A DNA stretch of 64,000 bases from Gymnorhina tibicen (taxonomy: Eukaryota > Chordata > Aves > Passeriformes > Artamidae), in contig VXAZ01007995.1 in NCBI GenBank assembly GCA_013399875.1, positions 2,955,486-3,019,485 of the forward strand, given 5' to 3'. Made by a program: the position numbers and the translations under genes. Shown here in pieces: positions 13,301-25,200 of this stretch. Below the pieces are notes generated by a model, which made no database searches, was not told the DNA's origin, and worked only from the letters and a program-made list of their open reading frames with translations. Positions within the stretch are counted from its first letter, which is position 1, and each line of letters begins with the position of its first letter.

Positions 13301-14140
13301 CAGCTGTCTTCCACCTTTAGCTCTGCTGATCAAATATGAGTTTGAGTGAATAAGATACACCAGGGAGGTGTCCAAGATAGAAAATAATCTGTCTCCATAC
13401 TCCTGTAGGTCTGCATGTGCTACTGCCCAGTTTCATCTGTGTCCTTTACCAATCAGAGCAGGGACTTGTTTGTGATCAAATCCTGCTTCAGTGACTTACT
13501 GTGAGGCTCTCTGACTCACCACCCTACAAAGCCCATGGTGACTCTAGAGGGGGTTAAATGGATCCCTCCTTCCTTTTCCCATATAGTCAACACCTCACAG
13601 TGCTCACAGGGGATTTTTCTCCATCCAGACCCACAGTGTGATCTTCCTTTCCCTTCATCCTGTGCATCAGTTCCAACAAAGGCTTTGGACAAGTAGCAAA
13701 GGAAAGTGTTTGCACAATTGCTGCCCATGATTAGGATCTCAGCTAATTTCTTGGATTCTGACTTCTGAGCCCTCCAAAATGCCAGGGACTTACCCCACTC
13801 TCTCAGGCACTGGTTGGGATGGAGAGAAGAGTATTGGCTATGATAGAAAGCTCTGGCTAAAAACTGCTCTAAAATAAATGAGTCGAAAACATTTCCAGCT
13901 CCCTCACCTGGCTGAAACCCACTCCGAAGAACTAGTTTGCTAAAATGCACTCCTTTATTCAGTTTTTGCTATTCATTTTACTGGGAGTCCAGGTTTCTTT
14001 CTGCCATCCAGTTTTGCCTTTGTTGTTGTTGTGTTTTTAAGGAGTCTGTTAGACACAAGAAACAGCGTGTCTCAGCACAAAACCGTGTAGGGGTGCCAGG
14101 CCAGGGAATGTCATTTAGCAGACTCATTTAGAGAAAAGGG
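10358..14140. other. Non-coding DNA with short low-complexity tracts
   Basis: No gene is seen. The stretch 11540-11665 is AT-rich with A runs. A poly-C tract lies at 11975-11993 and a short inverted repeat at 12348-12380. A minus-strand open frame of 144 codons at 13516-13950 and several of 60 to 127 codons have no recognisable domain. Confidence 0.5.
11975..11993. repeat. Poly-C tract (C7-G-C11)
   Basis: Nineteen bases are all C except one G at 11982. The minus strand therefore carries a dense G run that could fold into a G-quadruplex or similar structure. It is a simple low-complexity tract and is prone to length error in assemblies. Confidence 0.95.
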
Positions 14141-14490
14141 TGAGTTAACCACAAAATGCTCTGCTCATAATTTGTTTAACTGCTCCCGTGGTCAGAAGTG
14201 TGGTCAGGCTCACAGTATCCAGGAGCTGTTAATCACCTGTCAGCGGGCTCTTGCAGCGTCTTCTGCAATTGCAGCCCTTGTCGTGTGAGGGCCTGTCAGC
14301 AAGGGAAATGAAAAGAGCAATATTCAAAAAGCTTTCGAGAGAGAGAGCAGAGCTGTGGCTGAATCTCATCTGTGGTGTATCTCATCTGGGAGTGGATTTA
14401 ATTTGCTAATAGAAACCCCAATTCTTACAGCAGTAAGGGACCGGGCAATTAACATTATTTTGCAGCTGGAGTTTTAATGATTCCATACAG
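14141..14490. promoter_or_regulatory. Possible conserved non-coding enhancer block
   Basis: The block combines homeodomain-type words (GTTAATCA at 14228-14235, TTTAATTTGCTAAT near 14397-14410, CAATTAACATTATTT at 14446-14460) with an E-box CACCTG at 14234-14239 and several CTGTCA words of the MEIS/TGIF type. It keeps isolated CpGs in otherwise CpG-poor DNA and carries no repeat. This texture is typical of vertebrate developmental enhancers, but no alignment was available. The boundaries are approximate. The regulatory role is an inference. Confidence 0.35.
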
Positions 14491-17400
14491 CCTTTCTTTT
14501 TTTTTACTCCATCCCACTCCTTACAACTTCTGAATACATGGGCCAAAATCAACAAAACTGGACACATAGGAGAAGTCCTGTGCATATTATGTTCCTACAT
14601 CTCACTAAATCAGGGCAGAAGAGAGAGAACCATCCTGGAAGAATACTTTCAGTGCAAACTCAGCTCCTATGTACTTGAGACAATGGCTATCTCCTGAGAG
14701 GAGTGCTAGTGGCCCAATTCCAAAAAACCTTGAGGTCACATCTAATTAGAGACATCAGAGAACACAGTGTCAGACAGAGTCCCAGGCTAGAGGAGTCCCA
14801 CATGGACCCTCAGACAGATGCCCTGAAGAACAGAGCACACTTTCCTGATGCTCAAATAGTCCTTATCAATGAGCCAGAGTTGAGTCCTTTTCTCTACCCT
14901 CAACACTGGAAAACTCAGGGCCAAACCTGCAAATCAGAGAGAGGAAAAAGCAGTTCTGGCCATGAGAACGAAGAGCAGAAAGGGGACTTCAGCATCAAAT
15001 CTGTGTGAGAGGTGTTTCACCCTTTCCCTGAGGAAAGAAGAAAACATGAAAGCTCAAAGTAAATGCGTATTTCCAAGAAAAATGCTATGTGATTAAGTGG
15101 TATGTTTTGATCACTGGTGGTGGATATTTCATCATCCAGGAAATTACTGTTAAGGGTCACTGTGCACTAATTAAGCTTTATTTGCTCTGAATCACCTCAT
15201 CACACCCCACAGCATGTGCTCTGCCTTTACTTTGGCTCCGTATGTCCAGTTCTGGGCACACAAACAGAGAACTTCTGGAATGACACCCCATGTGCTGGAC
15301 AGAGCTCTGCTCCTGCCCACACTGGCTGGAATACACTGCTCCTCACTGGCACCAGAGCACCACCTCGCCTCTGTCCCAGCAAGGAATGCCTGGCTCCACT
15401 GATTTCCGAGGTGGCCTTTTAGGGCTGTGAAGTGCCAGATGATGTCTGCAAATTTTTGAGAGCTCCTGGGAAACCACAGGTTGATTTTGATGGGCTTTAG
15501 GCTGGGCCATTACACTCCAGCAGCTGGCTAATGTGAACCAGCGATTCCAGCGGGGAATGCTCTGGCACAGGGGCCGTGTTAGTGGGGAGACTGAATCAAA
15601 GTGACAAGGAATAGATAGATGGGGAGTGACTTTGGGGGTAATGAAATACAGCAGTGTTGTGGGATTCAGACTGGTGCTCAGTGTGTCCCTCTGCATGAGG
15701 AAATCCTGTTTGGTTTCCACCTGGATTCAGGGCTATCCAGGTTCTGGAGCTGGCAGGGCTGAGTGAATACTTATCCAGGCTAGACATCAGCTCAGATACA
15801 TTGATTGCTTATTCTGCTCTGGATACTCTGGACTTAATTTTCAGAACAGCCAATAAGCAGAGTCATGGGAACCAGATCCACTCCTGCTCTGCTGGATTTC
15901 AAGCCCATGAGGGACTTACAAGCCTCTTGGTTGACCTGCAGCAAAACAGAGTCCATAAACCTCACCTGGAGTTTCCTGCAAGTGGGCCAGGAAGATGTGG
16001 GGAATGAGGCTGGGCCTTCAGAGGGGGTTGGCTGGCTTTCTGCTGGACTTCCTGCCAGGTACAACTACAGGACCTCTCTGCCTTCAGATGCTTTGCACCA
16101 CGGTGTACATATAATATCATCTGGCCTTGCCTTCCCGTGCTGTATCTCGGTTAAGCCCAAATATTTATCCCTATTCAGCACTCAGTTTATCCTAAATGGA
16201 AAGGACTGCTGCCAGCATGTAAAAGATATATTTAACATGGATCTGCCAAACCTGGACACTGGCAAGGCTTTCTGAGACTGCAGAGCAGGGCATATCCCTA
16301 CAAGCAGGATTTCTGTTTCCTTGCTGCCAAGGGACTCATGACTATCTTAGAGAGTTTATTTGTGGGAAGGAAAAAAGTGGCCCATAAACATAAAATGTAA
16401 CAAAAGAAAAATGCCAAACTAAATCTGACAGGCTTTTCTCATACCACTTCGTTTTTTGGAAAAACAGCATCTGTCCACTTAAATTAGACCAAAATACTGA
16501 GATGTTTCCTAATGAACTGGCAAATATAGATGCCAAAGGGGTGAGAGCTGAAATCTGGAGAGGATATTAGCTTTTTCCCCCCGATCCGAATATGATCTTT
16601 ATTATTATTATTTTTGCTTCTTCTTTCCATTTAATTTGGCAATGGACTTACAGAAGAAGTAAGTTTTTTTGTGTTCTCCCTTCTGTGAACTCAGACTGAA
16701 CACAGCCAAAATTAACTTCTCCCTGGGAGGCGAAGATAGAAGAAAAGGAAACTAATCTTCGTTTCCTACCTCCATCTCCCTGACATTATATCCTTTATTT
16801 ATAAGACTCTCACATCATCTGCATATAAGAAAGAAAGAAAATAATGTATCAAATTGGAATCTGGAAATATTTATTCACTTTATAATGGTATTGCTATAAG
16901 ATGTTTGATTTTTTCATCTACTCCAGATTGCACTGTGGAGGAATAGTAACCTCTTTAGCCCACCATTGAATTCTGTGATTCATCAGTGTAACAAAAGACT
17001 TTTGGAGGGTTCAAAGTATTTCCTTTCTATTCTGACAATACACATTGGAAAAATACACAAAATAAACAAGGAAAAAAAGGAGTTGTTTCTGAGGAGAGGC
17101 CAAAGAGGGGAGGAAGAAGTTTGCTGGTCAAAGTAAAGAGTCTAAGAAAAAGTGGAATAAATAGGCTTTGATGAATTTTAGACATACACTTCAGAAAGCG
17201 TATGCCTTTAGAAAGCAAAACAAATACTCAATTAGCATTTAGTTAAAATACTAGCAAGTATCTCTGTTGCACTTAGGCCTCTGGTAGGGAGAGATAGGAA
17301 ATTTTGTAGATTCTGCAGAGAAATGTTCTGAATTCTGAAGTGTAACACTTGGGATTTTATAATGCAACTTCTCCTACAGGTTATCTTTCAAATGTAGACA

Positions 17401-17519
17401 ATATAAGTCTGTCATATTTTTGTTTATGCTGCAGTCAGATATAAAGGTTGTAAATTTGAGTTGATCACGAACCTTGTCTAAAGCACGTGTGCACTTCCAT
17501 GACACTGTTTATCTTCAGT
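14491..17519. other. Non-coding DNA, no gene recognised
   Basis: The stretch 15190-15600 is relatively GC-rich (for example CCAGCGGGG near 15545) and carries overlapping frames of 60 to 136 codons up to 16275, none with a recognisable domain. The stretch 16560-17260 becomes AT-rich, with ATTATTATT near 16601 and AGAAAGAAAG near 16830. No transposon is recognised. Confidence 0.5.
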
Positions 17520-17532
17520 GTTTGGCCAGCTG

Positions 17533-17574
17533 AGATAACAGGCTGGTGTGTCAAACACGTGACATGTGTTATCT
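17533..17574. promoter_or_regulatory. Inverted pair of GATA-type motifs with E-boxes
   Basis: AGATAACA (17533-17540) and TGTTATCT (17567-17574) are exact reverse complements separated by 26 bp. Between them lie CACGTG-like and CATGTG E-box words, and an E-box CAGCTG lies just upstream at 17528-17533. Paired GATA and E-box sites are known in hematopoietic and other enhancers. That function here is only inferred from short motifs that also occur by chance. Confidence 0.25.
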
Positions 17575-18989
17575 GGACACCATGAACACTTTTGTTGCAG
17601 GGACATGTTGACACAGCACTTTTGAGTAGATGTAGACAACATGATGGCTCCACTTATGCTAAGGAACAAGATGAGTGTTCTTATGTTAACGTGTGTGTCT
17701 CCCCCCATGCCTAACACTGTCATCTTGGGCTTGCAGTCTGGAACTGCTCAGATGAATTCAACAACAGAAACGTTATAAAAACCCAACACTTTGCTTTGGG
17801 TGCGAGAAGGATTTCATTTTGTTATTGTGGGATCAGAGAGAAAAAGGTAGCCAGTTCTTATCTACAGAAAATGTGTACCCACATGGGAACTTGCCTTTGG
17901 GTTGTTTTTTTTTTAAAGTGTTCTTTTCCTTTGTTAAGAATAAAACCACAGTACTTGAGACAGATAGGTTTGAAGACATTTGGAGGGGGAAAAATTAAGA
18001 AGTGCTATTCTTAAGGTCCTCCTTAACCACTAGGACAAATCACAGCCTCACTAAACATCACATGCCAAATTCTGTGATGCCTGTATCCCTGAAAACTGCA
18101 GTTTTTCAGGGCTGCATCTTTGCCTGGGAACTCTAAATCCACTCTGCTCAATCTACCAACACCCCTCAATGTACAAGGAACCCAGAAAGGACAGAATTTA
18201 GCTGGGGAGCTGCACTTTTGGGGTTGCAGGGAGAAATTTAATCTCAAAGTGAATAGTTCTTTATGAGCATGTCTACCCCATGACATGGAAGACAGCAGAG
18301 AAGGGCAGGAGTTGGTAGGGATCTGAACTGGAAGTTCACTGAGCCCTGTGTGAAGGCATCAGATTAGATCTGGAATATGACTGCCACATCTGTTGATACC
18401 AGACAATGCCAGACCTCTCAGCTCCAAAGGCAGGACTGGAACAGGCTGATTTCTGCAGCTAACACTACCTGGGCACCGACCTGGGTCCAGCTGCCTCCCG
18501 GGTTCCCTCCCGTACAAACAATTTCAGGGGAGGTGAGATTGCATGACAAATTCAATTAGAGATGAGCCTGAGGGGGAAAGAAGCTGTCAAAACGGATGAT
18601 TAAAATGAATGCAGTTTGCAGCCAAGGGGAGTAACCAGCATTAAGTCATGCCCACAAGCAAGGGAAAATAACGTGCTAGAAACTACGAGGTAAAGTGGAC
18701 TCATTTTTTTTTCATTGTGTTCCTCCTGTTTCTCCTTTTCCTCCCCTCCCACTCTCCATAGTGCTACTGCTTGGCTACACATTAAACACTTTGACAGTCA
18801 CACAAAATCATCTAACATTTCCATGGCAGTGAAACACTGAAGCATAAACAGTTTATTTCTTGTGAAATTTGTAAAGAAAACAAACATTTTACAAGGCTCC
18901 GGTTCTCTCTGCCTTTTCCTCCCCTGAAGCCCCCAAAATTATTGCCAACGTAAAAGACAAGAGAGAAAACAGACCTTAAGTAAACAGAG
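17575..18989. other. Non-coding DNA, no gene recognised
   Basis: No gene or named repeat is seen. A short GC-rich patch lies at 18465-18515. A few TTAATT- and ATGATTAAAATG-type words occur near 18555-18610, next to the conserved-like block that follows. Poly-T runs of about 9 bp occur near 17907 and 18706. Confidence 0.5.
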
Positions 18990-19330
18990 TCGTGAGTGTT
19001 ATTTACTATCCCCTGGTTATATGCCAAGGAGATATCAACCAAGCAGACATTAGGAAAATATTTATCCAAGCATTAATATATTCTTTGCGCATGACACATT
19101 GCACATCATTATTTAGCTGGGCTGATAACACGGAAGCTTTACTAACAGCATATTTCTTCCTGTGCTTAGAAGTCTTTAAAGCACTTTTAAGCCTCGCAGT
19201 AAATCACAGCCCAGCCTGCAGATATATTCTGTATACACATGCAGATTCTGCTTCGGCCCTTCTAATCACATGGTTAAGTGTCCATATCTGTTCTTCCCTG
19301 GAACCTGAACGTCATTTCAGTGATTGAAAA
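18990..19330. promoter_or_regulatory. Possible conserved non-coding block
   Basis: This stretch is free of repeats and low-complexity sequence and is rich in transcription-factor-like words: GCATTAATATATTC, TTATTTAGCTGGGCTGATAACAC and GTAAATCACAG. A 111-codon open frame (18992-19327) spans almost the whole block, but the translation has no recognisable domain and no flanking splice signals that I trust, so I prefer a non-coding reading. Conservation is not tested. Confidence 0.28.
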
Positions 19331-20140
19331 AGGAAGAGCAAAACAATCAATGTCTGCCTTATCCCAAGCTCCTACTAAAATTCCCAGCAGCATCTGCCTC
19401 CACTGCTTAATGAGGGCACTGATCGGGTGAAGCAGATCAGAAAATACAAGAACTGAGTCAAATCTGGAAAGACTCCTGAACAAATCAAGAAAGCCTTTAA
19501 AATGTCTAAAGCACTCTATTGTTTCAGGCCTGGGAGGTCGTGGGCTTTTGTTGGTGATCTGTCAATATGCCTCCTCAGGATAAATCCCAAGTCTTATTTT
19601 TGGTCTTATTCTCATACTTTTTTACTAAGTTTGGCAGATGAAAATGTTTGGATAGTTCCCATCTGTCCTAGGCAAGAAAATGAATCTCTCACTGTTCTGA
19701 CTGTTTCTGTGTAATAAATACCAATTCTAAAATGTGGCAATTACAGCAAACGTGATTGTATTGACTGAAAATTGAACTAATGGGCACAGAATTAGAAGCA
19801 CGGGTTTCTTACCTGTTTAGTCAGCATTAAAGGTGTAGGATCCACTGACCAGAGGACACCATGGACTGAGCTCTGAAAGGGCAGGAAGAAGAGAGTCAAG
19901 GCATGGATGTGGGTGGATTAGGCAGTGGGGATCCCTGAGTTTCCTTGCATCAGACCTCACAGCAATCCCACCAGGACTGTGAGCCCTTTATTGTGCCTTT
20001 TTCAGTCACAAGCCTAGGGAGACAAAGGTGTAGACACCAGTGTTCTGTAACTCAGCACTGATCTGAAACACTTCCTGGTGATGCCATTTAGCCAAGCCTT
20101 TCTCTAACTATTAACAAAACATTAAAATACTCCAGATCTT
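19331..20140. other. Non-coding DNA, nothing recognised
   Basis: Ordinary intergenic or intronic texture. No open frame above about 70 codons, no microsatellite and no named repeat. Confidence 0.5.
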
Positions 20141-20268
20141 TCTATACCTGTTTTATATGGAAAGTAGGAGCCTAGAGAACTTTAGTGACATGATGAGAGT
20201 TGGTGACACTCTCAGGAACAGAAACAGAGTCGTGATTCCTCTTGTCCTGTCTGAACTCCCAGGCCCTC
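20141..20268 (-). repeat. MIR-type SINE remnant, reverse orientation
   Basis: The plus strand reads CTGTTTTATATGG, AGCCTAGAGAACTTTAGTGAC, a degraded GGTCACACAG segment, AACAGAGTCGTGATTC and CTGAACTCCCAGGCCC. The order matches the reverse complement of MIR (TTTTACAGATGG, GGCACAGAGAGGTTAAGTGAC, AGAGCCGGGATTC, CTGACTCCCAGGCC). It is more diverged than the copy at 10231-10357. The family name is from memory and unverified. Confidence 0.55.
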
Positions 20269-21389
20269 ATCAAAAAGCCTGGACATTCTTTGCAGCTACA
20301 GATTTGTGCAGAGATCCATAGGGACTCATAAAGGCTAAAGCTGCCTTTAAAAATGACTTCTTAGGCATGTAAAGGCATAAAGTTAAAACTTTCTGAGATA
20401 AGTTGTAGCTTACAGCCCCAGCACATGCCTGCCCACTAATCCATCTTTTCAGTGAAAAATGTCACAAGGAATTGCAATCATTCTCTTTAGGGCAGCAAGA
20501 TCCACAGGTCACTCAGTCCAGCAGCATCATGCTTCCACTTACCTGGGGATTTGTCATGCTCTCTAACAAAGGGTTCACTTAATAATGTTCAAATAATGTA
20601 CCATGTTAAGAAGAGAAATAAAGAAGGGAATCGTTAACACAGTGAGATTTCCCACACACACTTAAGGGCTTGAAGCCTGGGTCCTGTGACCTCTCTGTGC
20701 TATTGGCAGATGACACGTGCAGTCACTTGCCTCTGGGACCTCACTTTCCAGCTCTTAACTCGTAAGGGAAACTCCAAAAATCTCCAAAACCTCTAAGAGT
20801 GCTTCAGTGAGTGAATTGTTCCAGTTAGGCTTATGGCTGTTGGTTTGAAGTTTAGAAATTGTGGAGCACTCCACCACAGCTTTGACAGAAAGGGAGGGGG
20901 AAAAAGTCTGCACATTATTTCCCAGTGAGAAACTCTAGAAGAGATAAGAACATTTCAGGAATAACTGATAAGCTACATCCTGATGGTGTTTTTATTTATA
21001 TTAATGGATTAGCTGAGCTGAATCAAGGATTCTGGGTGAGGAATGTCTCCAAGATGAATGGGAAGACAACACTCATGGTAGCGATGCTCAAAGCAGACTG
21101 AACGTTGCCTATTGATTTAATGGCAAGAGTGAGTTTTGATTAAGGAATTGAGGCTTCATCTCAAAATTTCATAGAATTTTTTTGAATGCGGATAGGATTA
21201 TTATCCTCAAGCTGTTCTCTTATGTGGTAAAGTTTCTGCAGCACCTCCCACAAGCCCATAACTTTCGTTTAACACCTTTGTAAACAGTCTGGATTGAGAT
21301 ATTACAAATGACAGGGACTACACCTTCTCCCAGAAAATGCATTCCATTTCAATGCAACATCAAGAGTCCAGCAAGATTTGTAACTTAAA
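20269..21389. other. Non-coding DNA, nothing recognised
   Basis: No open frame of note and no named repeat. A possible but too weak MIR-like AGGTCACTCAG word occurs near 20505. Confidence 0.5.
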
Positions 21390-21790
21390 CTTGAATTACA
21401 GGCGGCGATAAATATATTCCAGCATGGCTTATCCCGTTTGTTTAGAAAGCCCACTCCCATATGCTTTGCTAGTATCCTTCCCAGGCTTAAGCTGGCACCA
21501 GTTAATTCTGACTCCTACATACCTCTGGGATATCCATCTCTAGCCTAACTGGTGGAAAATTGGTTGTTGATGCTCAGGAAATAACCGATTTTCCATCCAT
21601 TATATTGTAGCCTTACTGAGAGTATTATGCTGCTGATACACAAACCACTGATTACAGTTTTTAGTTAACAAATAGGTTTTGTCAATCGCCCCAGGCGCTG
21701 CCTAACAAAGTTGTGCTTAACAGCTAAGGAGGCCGATTTCTTTGGGGATATTGCTTAAATGGAGCACAGATCTAGAGTACACAACAGTTG
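21390..21790. promoter_or_regulatory. Possible conserved non-coding block with a stem-loop
   Basis: The block retains CpGs in AT-rich surroundings (GGCGGCGATAAAT near 21401, TCAATCGCCCCAGGCGCTG near 21683) and has GATA-like (GGCTTATCCC), forkhead-like (GTTTGTTTAG) and PBX-like words. It includes the near-perfect inverted repeat at 21553-21595. No coding frame and no known repeat are seen. The enhancer role is inferred from texture only. Confidence 0.3.
21553..21595. other. 43-nt stem-loop (13-bp stem, one wobble)
   Basis: The left arm 21553-21565 (TGGAAAATTGGTT) pairs with the right arm 21583-21595 (AACCGATTTTCCA). There are 12 Watson-Crick pairs and one T-G wobble, around a 17-nt loop. The hairpin is shorter than a usual microRNA precursor. 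It could be a paired binding site, a structured RNA element or chance. Confidence 0.6.
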
Positions 21791-21906
21791 CTATTCATCA
21801 GGCACTGGGAAAAAAAAAGCCTGGCAGCAAGCCAGAAATGTAAAGCAGCTCTGTAAGTTGGCAGAGTAGTTTATAATTACTGCTATTAAAATATACACAC
21901 ATGCAC

Positions 21907-21909
21907 ATA

Positions 21910-21945
<36 letters not shown>

Positions 21946-21958
21946 TGTATGTATGTAT
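21907..21958. repeat. Compound microsatellite (AT)6(GTAT)10
   Basis: Six AT units (21907-21918) are followed directly by ten perfect GTAT units (21919-21958), then ATGCATACACACACATG. Short CA runs flank it on both sides. On the minus strand the array creates a spurious open frame with repeating YIHT peptides (21798-22073), which should not be taken as a protein. Confidence 0.97.
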
Positions 21959-22059
21959 ATGCATACACACACATGCCAGATTTGCTGAGATACAAAATGC
22001 TGATACTAACTTCAGGGCAATATTTCTGTGATGATTTCATTCTGTGATTAAGTATTTCG

Positions 22060-22230
22060 GAAGGAAGATACAAGATATTAATTAAAGCAGAGGATAAATA
22101 CCTTCTTAATTAGCTGATGAAATACAATTTGCATGGAAGTGAATTCTTTTTAATAACTGCTGAATGTGCCTGGGGCAATGTTTCAGCACATCCCCAGTTT
22201 TTCCTTTCTGTCATCTTCAAGGAGTTCTAC
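22060..22230. promoter_or_regulatory. Possible conserved non-coding block
   Basis: AT-rich but non-repetitive sequence with ATTAATTAAAG, CTTAATTAGCTGATG and the octamer-like ATTTGCATG within about 60 bp. These are homeodomain, POU and MAF/AP-1-like words. Only the clustering supports the call. Confidence 0.22.
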
Positions 22231-25200
22231 ATAAATATTTAGAGACTAATTCTGATCTTGCTCACCGTGGTGGAATTACTGTGGTCTTAAAAATCAGAAA
22301 GTGAAATCAGAAGGGGAAAACAGGCCAGCTGATTTTGCTGCTTTTTCTTTTTCTTCCTCCTGCATGGCAGAGTGGGAAGAACCACTCAGACCCATATGAG
22401 ATATCCTGGGTTTGAACAAAGAAGACAGCAAGAGATATGCTACTACGAGGCTTTACTACACTGACAATATTATCATGTAAATCCTCACATGGGTTTTTCG
22501 TCTCACACCATTAGCTATTTCCTGCTTAGACATATGCCAGTCCAGAAAATTTGAAGAAGGATATTCTGGTAGCTATAGAATTGCCAGTGTCTGACAGATA
22601 TCCTTATTCATTTGGGTTTTGCTTGGTTTTGGTTTTGGTAACATCTTTGCCTCATGTAATAGCCTGTGAGGAGTGCTAGTTTAACATGGAGATGCTGAAT
22701 ATTTTACTTTAACATCCACAATCAACATGTGGTTCCAAGGTCATCTCTTTTCAGCACACTACTCAAACTCTCTTCTGAAGTTGGAATTATTCATTTCCTT
22801 GTGGCCTCTTCTATGTCATTTATCACAAAGGAATCCAAGCATTTCATAAATTATGATGAAAATGGGTTTATTTTCCCAACTTGCTGGTGAGGAGTTAGTT
22901 TGGCTGGTGTCACTGCTGCCTTATGGATGGGTAAAGGATAGAAAGATGTATTAAATCCCACGTTTCTCCCAAGCCTGAGAAATTCAAGGGGCCTGTGATT
23001 CTATTTTTTCTGACAAGCTGACAAGCACATCCTGCCTTCTTCAGAACTGCCGGATGAGCTTCTGGCTGCACTTTCCTCAGCCCCTTCTCACATTTGCACC
23101 TTACCAGACCTCTGCATCAGCATGGCCACAACAGGCAGCTCTAGGACTGCAGAGAAGAAAACTGATGCCTGCTTCACAGGAGGCATCTACTGATTCCCCA
23201 GGGCCTCCTAGTGAGTACTGGATGTGGACCACTCTCCTGTGCTAAGAATTTCCACACTGAACCTCTGACCTTATGAAGATTTTAGAGTTTTTTTGCTCTT
23301 TCACCACTTCATCCTTCTAGTGCAAGTACTGCCTGGCACCCAGGAGGGAACAACCCTGTGGTTTTGGAGGACTTTTTGACCTACCCAGTCAGGGCTTTGC
23401 TGGCAGCAGAGGCAGATGTGTCCAGATGATAACTTATTTCAATCTGCAGAGTGAGACTTTCCTGTACAGTAGGAAAAGGACAAGAGTTTTGGGTTAAAAA
23501 GGCCAATGTATATAATGAACTGAAACTGTAAAAACTGTTGTAGGAAGTGGCTGAATTAACATTTTCAGGAGCATTTGGCTTCACTTTTAAACAGCTAACA
23601 AAAGAAATAAACTGGATGGCCTGGATGGGATGGACTTCAGCCACCTGAACAAAGACCAGATCAGCCAGTTCCATAAACTGCCACATCAGCTGAGCACATG
23701 AATAAAGGCAGTTTGTCCCTGGGACTGAAGTCACTGCTGGTGGCTGAGGGTTGGGAAGAGCCATGTATTACAGGCCATGTTTTAAGGTTGTATATGAGTA
23801 AGGTGGTGTAAATTGTCTCTTCTTCCCAGTCTTTCCAGAAATCTCTATTTCCTTGATTCTGTTCCCACAAGAGAAGTTCAGAACAAAGGAGGAATTGGAA
23901 ATGTCAAATTAGCTGTTTCTTTCACCATGCTGTAACTAGACAGGGGAAGCTTTAGAGGGAGGCAGGGAGGAGATGGCAAAGGTATTCACAGGCCATAATA
24001 TGTCACCTCCAAACGATAGGGCCAAGTTTATGCTTTTCAGATTTTTTGAGACGAATATTTGTGGGTTTTACTAAGCAAAATCACATACTTTTCCCCTGTA
24101 CATACATTCTGTTTGGTTCTTTTTTCTTTTTTTCTTTTAGTGCTATAAGATCAGTGTTGGTACTTAACTTGTTAGATTTCAACCCAAGGTTCAATTATAT
24201 TACAGAATTTTATAATGACAAGGTCTGGCCCACCCTAATAATAGATCTGGGCTCCCCCCTGACCTGTACTAAGCACAAAGTAGGTGAATGTCTGTTGTTC
24301 TCAAGGAATATTGAAGGCACAAACACAGCTTCAGCCTTGCCATGCAGACTGACAGAGAATTCACAGCTGCCTGCTCATTTAAAAAATCTCCCCACTGCAG
24401 GCATCAAAGCCTCAAGGCCAAATTTCCCCTTCATGCTCCCACCCTGGCACTGATATGCTCCCAGTGCTGCAGAAAGCACAGTCTCTCTCTCCAGGCAAAA
24501 CCTCTTCCACAGCCCAAGTTACACAGGTCAGCCGCTTTACTGGGTTACTAAAGATATTCTGGTTGTCTGTTCTGCTTTATTGCATCAGCAATTTCCTTTC
24601 AAAAGTCCAGCCTTTTCCCTTGGCTTCTTATTTAATTTTCCAAAGAATTTCCACCATGCTATCAGGAGAAACTTCATACTGAACCCACCCATGTTCCCTC
24701 TCCAGTGCTGCATTCCTCCCTGTGGAGGATGGACAGGTGCTTTCAGACACACTACAGAGCCACAGAAAGCAGGAAAACTTCTGTCCAGCCGAGGAGGAAA
24801 ATAGGTACCTGTCCTGGCATATGGCCCAACTCCAGAGTAGGATTTTGGAAGGGGGAGGGGGATACTCATACTGGGTTTCTAATGAATGTCATCTAAGGCA
24901 GGACCTTACGCTGATGTCACATAGGGACAACACCGTGGGGTTTCTCAGGAAACATCTAATACAGCATATAAGGGAGGAATATGATATTTTTGTGTGACTT
25001 GTTTTTAAATTCTGGGGGAAAAGAAGGGGGAGAAGGCAAGGAATCCTATTCAGAATGAGAGAGTTCAACAAATGATTCCTACAAAGAAAAATGCTATTCT
25101 TTTTATGCCAGCACCTTTTAGTTGTAGGACTTAAAAGAGTTTTGGGTTCTTTGTTAACCACTTGGACTGATGCCCAGCAGTTGTTTTCATTTATCCTCGA

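Noticed and set aside
20495..20540. AGGTCACTCAG-type MIR-like word
   Set aside because: Too short, with no neighbouring MIR landmarks.
21798..22073. YIHT-repeat protein on the minus strand
   Set aside because: It is a translation of the GTAT microsatellite.
23600..23660. ACTGGATGGCCTGGATGGGATGGAC resembling an old CR1 end
   Set aside because: Simple GGATGG repetition explains it, and the GGTCTGACC word is absent.
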